Positions 59,807-64,000 of a stretch of DNA of 64,000 nt are shown here, one piece after another. The position numbers were made by a program, and so were the translations under genes. Every line of letters begins with the position of its first letter. Within the stretch, counting starts at the first letter, position 1. This DNA is from Actinokineospora inagensis DSM 44258 (GTDB taxonomy: Bacteria > Actinomycetota > Actinomycetes > Mycobacteriales > Pseudonocardiaceae), in assembly GCF_000482865.1 (NCBI RefSeq), contig NZ_KI519516.1:54564-118563 (forward strand). Reading direction: 5' to 3'. The notes beneath the pieces are model-generated. The model saw only the letters and a program-made list of their open reading frames with translations, ran no database searches and was not told the origin of the DNA.

Positions 59807-59913
59807 GGCCCCCACCCTTCCCGGGGGGCGTCCCCGAGGCCAGTCTACCGGTGCCCCATGATCATCAGGGATTGGTGGTGCGGGCTGTGGACAAGCAGTC
59901 GGAGTGTGGACAA
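59807..59913 (+). repeat. 107-bp dispersed element, copy E
   Basis: AGTCTACCGG at 59842, followed by two perfect TGTGGACAA sites at 59886-59894 and 59905-59913 (44 and 63 nt). This is the copy with both sites intact. Confidence 0.88.
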
Positions 59914-60401
59914 CTCCACGGCCGAACAGGACTCCCAGGCGACCGATCCGTTTGCGGTTGATCTCCCCCGTCATCCAGCGGCAGCGGGGTCGAGGGGGCT
60001 GGAGCGTGATCCGGAGTCTCGGCATGGTCCAGGCCCACACGGCGCACCCGAGGCCCAGCACCGACCGCCGCCAACGGGATTCGGAAGTCGACCACGCTCA
60101 CCAGCCACGCGCCCAGCGCCAGAGCGAGCGCGTTCGGCGCGTACGTCATCGCGCCCCCGACACCAACCAACGCCAGCGCGCCTGCTGCGGAATACACGAG
60201 TGGGCGCGGGATATCGCATACCGTCGCGGACGGGGGTGCGGATCATGGGTTTATCAGGCAATGACGGTCACAAAAACAAACACATTGACGCGGCCGCGAC
60301 AAAGGTGAATGCGTCGAGGCCCGCCACTCCACACAGACCCACGCCGACGAGTGGAGCGGTCAATGTGGCACTCCACCCGCCCCCAAACCCCCCCACAGCC
60401 C

Positions 60402-60508
60402 GGCCCCCACCCTTCCCGGGGGGCGTCCCCGAGGCCAGTCTACCGGTACCCCATGATCATCAGGAGTGGACGCCCAGACCTGTGGACGGCCATGCGCGGT
60501 GTGGACAA
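60402..60508 (+). repeat. 107-bp dispersed element, copy F
   Basis: AGTCTACCGG at 60437, TGTGGACGG at 60481-60489 and TGTGGACAA at 60500-60508, with the same 44- and 63-nt offsets. The core is identical to that of copy E over most of its length. Confidence 0.88.
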
Positions 60509-60860
60509 CTCGGTCGTCGACCACAGCACCACAGGTGGGCGATCCGGCTGGTTGATGGGCCGAACCCACCAGCCGGATGTGACCAAGTCGGGGGTCCGTG
60601 GCTGGCATACATCATCGACCGCGGGTACGGGGCCAATGCCGGGACTTCGCGATCCGTCGTCAAGCCGATTCCGGAAACGATGATCGGGCCTGGGGTGCGC
60701 GATCCCGGGACCACACCCCCTATACCCAGGTGGCGATCATGCCGCAAACCCTTGTCACGTTGGGTGATCGTGAGGTGGGGCTGGCGATTTCGTGGGCCAT
60801 TGCGTGAACATCGGGTGTGAGGTCTGGATCACTTTGGCCCGCCACCGTAGGAACGGGGAT

Positions 60861-62366
60861 ATGACTCGACTGCAGCGAAGGACCTTCCTGATCGGTGGTC
60901 TGGCGAGCGCGGGTGTCGTGCTGGCGAGCGGGGGGTTGGCCACCGCGGTGGCGTACCCGTTCACGTTGGGTGTCGCCGCTGGTGAGCCGGTGGCCGACGG
61001 GTTTGTCATCTGGACCCGGTTGGCGCCGAGTCCGCTCAACGCCGACGGGTTGGGTGGGATGGGCACAGCCAATGTGGATGTGGAGTGGCAGGTCGCCACC
61101 GACCAGAACTTCACCCAACTGGTCCGTACCGGCACCTACACCGCGAGCCAGGCGTGGGCGCACAGCGTGCACGTGGAGGTCTCCGGGTTGCAGCCGGGTG
61201 CCGTGTACTTCTACCGGTTCCGCGCGCAGGGCCAGATCTCGCCGGTGGGTCGGGCCAGGACCGCGCCCGCGGTCGGGACGAGCCCGGCGTTGACGATGCT
61301 GTTCACGTCGTGTTCGCACTACGAGGCCGGGTACTTCACCGCGTACCGGCGGATGGCCGAGGACAACCCGGACCTGATCCTGCACCTGGGCGACTACATC
61401 TACGAGGGCGGCGCGGGTTCCGGCGTGCGCAAGCACCAGCCGAGCACCGAGATCACCAGCCTGGCCAACTACCGGGTGCGGCACGCGCAGCACAAGTCGG
61501 ATGTCGACCTGCAGGCCGCGCACGCCGCCGCGCCGTGGGTCGTGGTGTGGGACGACCACGAGGTGGAGAACAACTACGCCAACCTGGTCCGCGCCGACTC
61601 CTCCCCCGCCGGGGACTTCGCGGCCCGGCGGGCGGCGGCGTACAAGGCGTACTACGAGCACATGCCGCTGCGGGCGGCGCAGGCCCCGTCCGGGTCGAAC
61701 CTGCAACTGTACCGGCGGTTGCGGTGGGGCAGCCTGGCCACGTTGCACATGCTCGACACGCGGCAGTACCGCGACGACCAGGCGTGCGGCGACGGGTCGA
61801 AAGTGTGCCCGGCGGCGGACGACCCGGGGCGCACGATCACCGGCGCGGCGCAGGAGTCGTGGCTGCTCGACGGCCTGGGGCAGCGGCTGGCGACCTGGGA
61901 CCTGATCGGGCAGCAGGTGTTCTTCGCACAGATGCTGCAAAGTTCGGCGGGCGCGCGCAACATGGACGCCTGGGACGGGTACACCGCGAACCGGGGTCGC
62001 ATCACGTCCGGCTGGCAGGCGCGCGGCAACACCCCCGTGGTGCTGACCGGCGACGTGCACCGGCACTACGCGGCCAACATCATGGCCGACTACGGCACGC
62101 AGAACAAGGTCATCGGCACCGAGCTGATCAGCACGTCGATCACTTCCGGCGGCGACGGAAGCGCGTCGGAGACCGGCACGTCCAGCCTCAACCCGCACAT
62201 CAAGTTCTACAAGAACCAGCGCGGCTACGTCCGCACCGTCACCTCGTCGACCGAGATGCACGTCGACTTCCGTGTGCTGGACAAGGTGACCACTCGGGAC
62301 TACCCGGTCAAAACCGCGCAGAGCTACGTCATCGAGGCCGGGAACCCCGGCCTGCAGGCGCCGTGA
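60861..62366 (+). CDS. phoD: Alkaline phosphatase D (PhoD family)
   Basis: The 501-aa protein has a Tat signal (RLQRRTFLIGGLASAGVVLA), then the PhoD N-terminal Fn3-like domain (FTLGVAAGEPVADGFVIWTR) and the metallophosphatase core: LFTSCSHYEAGYFTAYRRM, LILHLGDYIYEGGAG, VVVWDDHEVENNY and VVLTGDVHRHYAANI. These hold the Fe/Ca ligands known for PhoD. It releases phosphate from phosphodiesters or monoesters outside the cell. GGAACGGGG precedes the ATG. The stop nearly touches the next secreted-protein gene. The repeat F lies 350 bp upstream. Confidence 0.95.
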   Translation: MTRLQRRTFLIGGLASAGVVLASGGLATAVAYPFTLGVAAGEPVADGFVIWTRLAPSPLNADGLGGMGTANVDVEWQVATDQNFTQLVRTGTYTASQAWAHSVHVEVSGLQPGAVYFYRFRAQGQISPVGRARTAPAVGTSPALTMLFTSCSHYEAGYFTAYRRMAEDNPDLILHLGDYIYEGGAGSGVRKHQPSTEITSLANYRVRHAQHKSDVDLQAAHAAAPWVVVWDDHEVENNYANLVRADSSPAGDFAARRAAAYKAYYEHMPLRAAQAPSGSNLQLYRRLRWGSLATLHMLDTRQYRDDQACGDGSKVCPAADDPGRTITGAAQESWLLDGLGQRLATWDLIGQQVFFAQMLQSSAGARNMDAWDGYTANRGRITSGWQARGNTPVVLTGDVHRHYAANIMADYGTQNKVIGTELISTSITSGGDGSASETGTSSLNPHIKFYKNQRGYVRTVTSSTEMHVDFRVLDKVTTRDYPVKTAQSYVIEAGNPGLQAP

Positions 62367-62377
62367 ACAGGAGAACC

Positions 62378-63586
62378 ATGCGTGCACTGCTCGTAGCGGG
62401 CGCGACCGCCGCCTGCACCGTCCTGTTCGCGGGCATCGCGGCCGCCGACGGCACCACCCCGGCCGACATCACCTGGACCACCGCGAACTCCGACTCCACC
62501 GGCGACCAGGACAACTCAGCCGTCGCGACTGTCCGAACGGGATACACAGCCGTCGTCTGGGAGGACGACCGCGACACGACCGCCCCGGAGGACAACGCCC
62601 ACAGCGAAGTCTACTTGCGACTGTTCAAGAACGGCGTTTCGCAGTACGAGAAGAAGCTGTCGGCTGGGGGAACCGGCAACTGGCGGCACATCCAGCCGGA
62701 CGTAGCCCTGCACGAAGACGGCACAGCGGTCGTGGTGTGGTCGGAGGACCCGGATGCCAACGGGTACTACAACATCGCGGTCCGCACGGTGAATACTTCG
62801 GGCACCGTAACAGGTTCCGCGACCGCCAACGCCAGTTTCGATGGTCAGCAAACAAATCCCGCCGTCGCCGCCAACCCCGACGGCCCAGGTTTCGCGGTGG
62901 CGTTCGAAGACAAGCAGGGTACCGCCGCACCGACCGTCCGCCTGTCCGGTTTCGCTTCCATCGGTTCCAAGACGTACGAGGTCCAGGTCAACAACGCAGG
63001 CGGAACACACCAGCGCCCCGACGTCGCCATGGGCGCGGCAGGCAACGCGATCGTGGTGTGGGACGAAGACGGAGATGCCAACGGCTCATTCAACATCGGC
63101 CGAAAGATCGTCACCCCGACGGGCACGGTGAAGCTGGCACAGGGCGTGGCCAACGCGACAACCACCGGACAACAACACCACGCCTCAGTCGCCGCGAACT
63201 TCAACGGCGACTTCGCCGTCACTTGGGAAACGGACGGCGGCCAGACCGGGACCCGGTCATTCACCGCCACCGGCACCCCCCGAACCACCACCGACACCCC
63301 ACTCCCCGGAACCGACCCCCAAATCGGCATCGACGACCAACTGTCCGTCGTAGTGGCCTGGACCGACGCAGCAGACGTGTACGCGCAAGGCCTGAACCCC
63401 GACGGAACCACCACCGGCCGACTCCCCCGCCTGCGGGTCCACACCGTGATCACCGGAAAGCAAAACGAACCTGGCCTCGCGGTAAACCCATTCGGCCAAA
63501 TCACCCTCACTTACACAGACGACAACGACGGCAACGGATTCGACCAAATCTACCTCGGAACCGGACTGGCCAACTCCACCTGGTAA
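62378..63586 (+). CDS. Secreted repeat protein, probably beta-propeller
   Basis: I chose ATG 62378 because AGGAG ends five bases before it; a GTG at 62363 overlapping the phoD stop is possible. The 402-aa protein has a Sec signal (LLVAGATAACTVLFAGIAAA) and repeated blades of about 60 residues: AVVVWSEDPDANGYYNIAVR, FAVAFEDKQG, AIVVWDEDGDANGSFNIGRK and FAVTWETDGGQTG. The W-x-x-D-x-D-A/G motif recurs. It is co-transcribed with phoD and ends at a strong terminator. Function unknown. Confidence 0.85.
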   Translation: MRALLVAGATAACTVLFAGIAAADGTTPADITWTTANSDSTGDQDNSAVATVRTGYTAVVWEDDRDTTAPEDNAHSEVYLRLFKNGVSQYEKKLSAGGTGNWRHIQPDVALHEDGTAVVVWSEDPDANGYYNIAVRTVNTSGTVTGSATANASFDGQQTNPAVAANPDGPGFAVAFEDKQGTAAPTVRLSGFASIGSKTYEVQVNNAGGTHQRPDVAMGAAGNAIVVWDEDGDANGSFNIGRKIVTPTGTVKLAQGVANATTTGQQHHASVAANFNGDFAVTWETDGGQTGTRSFTATGTPRTTTDTPLPGTDPQIGIDDQLSVVVAWTDAADVYAQGLNPDGTTTGRLPRLRVHTVITGKQNEPGLAVNPFGQITLTYTDDNDGNGFDQIYLGTGLANSTW

Positions 63587-63597
63587 CCCCCCAATCC

Positions 63598-63638
63598 CCG
63601 CTCCGGCTCGGGCACCGGGAGACCCCGAGTCGGAGCGG
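63598..63638 (+). terminator. Terminator of the phoD operon
   Basis: CCGCTCCGGCTCGGG (63598-63612) pairs with CCCGAGTCGGAGCGG (63624-63638) with a single G-T type mismatch, 12 bp after the stop; a T-rich stretch (TTCCATAATTCC) follows. Confidence 0.85.
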
Positions 63639-63759
63639 TTCCATAATTCCCTCCCGGCCCGGCCCGCCATGCGACAATCGACACAACTCTCCCACACTCC
63701 AATACCACCCCCAAACCGCCGCGCGAACACCCACCACACATTCTCGCGCCACGCGCCCA

Positions 63760-64000
63760 AAAACCCGCCCTATATCGACGAAGCACCACACCTGCACCGC
63801 GCCCCTCGAAATCCCCACGCAAATCAACGAAGCGCTATCCCCGCACCGCGCCCCTCGAAACCCGACCCTCGTCGACGAAGCACCACACCCTGCACCGCAC
63901 GCCAAAAAACCATTCCCTCATCGACGAAGCGCCACTCCCGCACCGCACCCCCAAAAAACCCACTCCTGATCGACGAAGCCCCACTCCCGCACCGCGCGCC
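63760..64000 (-). repeat. 48/49-bp tandem-repeat family, third locus (inverted), runs off the window
   Basis: TCGACGAAGC-type marker sequences start at 63775, 63824, 63872, 63921 and 63970, i.e. periods of 49, 48, 49 and 49 bp. The consensus is the reverse complement of the units at 13163-13422 and 23185-23361. The array continues past the window end, and a large palindrome copy may lie beyond it. Confidence 0.85.

Larger units (their letters stand above)
59535..60860. other. 1.3-kb region with element copies E and F before the phoD gene
   Basis: Copies E (59807-59913) and F (60402-60508) lie here. A minus-strand frame from GTG 60197 to 59865 encodes a hydrophobic stretch (YSAAGALALVGVGGAMTY) but runs into copy E, so it is only a weak candidate for a small membrane protein. 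The promoter of the phosphatase operon lies in the last 100 bp. Confidence 0.5.

Noticed and set aside
59865..60197. Small membrane protein on the minus strand
   Set aside because: The hydrophobic start is suggestive, but the frame runs into repeat copy E, has no ribosome site and no known family; kept only as a note in the intergenic entry.
59807..60508. Chromosomal replication origin suggested by clustered DnaA-box-like sites
   Set aside because: No dnaA, dnaN or rnpA genes, no AT-rich unwinding region, and the boxes belong to dispersed repeat copies spread over 19 kb.
60720..60860. PHO box upstream of phoD
   Set aside because: Only one GTTCAC-like hexamer is seen (minus strand near 60805), without the required direct repeat.
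63760..64000. CRISPR array at the right edge
   Set aside because: The whole 48/49-bp unit is conserved and no variable spacers or cas genes are present; it is a plain tandem repeat.
1..64000. tRNA or rRNA genes
   Set aside because: Several GGTTCGA-like stretches were inspected (for example near 35807 and 45971) but all belong to hairpins or repeats, with no cloverleaf.

Overview
The window is very GC-rich DNA with strong third-position G/C bias, many GTG starts and 4-bp GTGA/ATGA gene overlaps. It carries typical actinobacterial families: EspR-like XRE regulators, MAB_1171c-like membrane proteins, DesK/DesR-type two-component genes, several luciferase-like monooxygenases, CGNR zinc fingers and DUF6153. 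I infer a filamentous actinomycete, probably Pseudonocardiales; the genus cannot be fixed from sequence alone. No tRNA, rRNA or CRISPR array was seen.

Layout. 1-4235: the 3' end of a translationally coupled operon (large partial protein, single-HKD phospholipase-D-like protein, 715-aa protein) that looks like the tail of a DNA-modification or defence cluster. My best guess is Dpd (7-deazaguanine DNA modification), with DISARM as the alternative. 4252-7120: a decay zone with a broken MFS transporter, its broken ArsR-type regulator and a broken CBM2 secreted protein around an intact ankyrin-repeat gene. 7554-9029: a membrane diguanylate cyclase. 9740-12927: a four-gene cassette of EspR-like XRE regulator, ImmA/IrrE-type metallopeptidase, multi-TM protein and a cytochrome P450 homologue that has lost the heme-ligand cysteine. 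13423-15135: a double-Lrp regulator divergent from an atypical inositol-phosphatase-like gene. 16007-18568: a MalT/LAL-type LuxR regulator. 19047-21731: a MarR/DHA2-efflux/isochorismatase-like operon on a probably leaderless promoter. 24070-27971: a sugar ABC importer (binding protein and two permeases, no ATPase) followed by a CADD-like diiron protein. 28297-30141: LysR and EamA genes whose 3' ends overlap. 31468-35069: three consecutive luciferase-like monooxygenases, followed by a secreted cyclophilin.

36387-40657 holds a TetR regulator, an aldo/keto reductase-like gene divergent from an amidohydrolase, and a Tat-exported intradiol dioxygenase. 41892-42987 holds GtrA and AhpD-like genes. 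44386-45919 holds a 3Fe-4S ferredoxin convergent with an intact P450. 46196-51449 (minus) is a six-gene operon: ABC ATPase, ABC-2 permease, histidine kinase, response regulator, second ABC ATPase, membrane protein. An IS5-like element (51539-52505) lies upstream of it. Then follow htpG, an APH-fold kinase, a DUF6153/DUF305 pair, two tandem secreted FG-GAP-like proteins, a PhoD phosphatase and a secreted repeat protein.

The intergenic DNA is unusually structured. Six copies of a 107-bp element carry DnaA-box-like 9-mers at two fixed offsets. There are two copies of a large palindrome with 30-bp arms. A 48/49-bp tandem-repeat family occurs at three loci. A 166-bp MITE-like inverted repeat, an ISAs1-family remnant and several strong hairpin terminators are also present.
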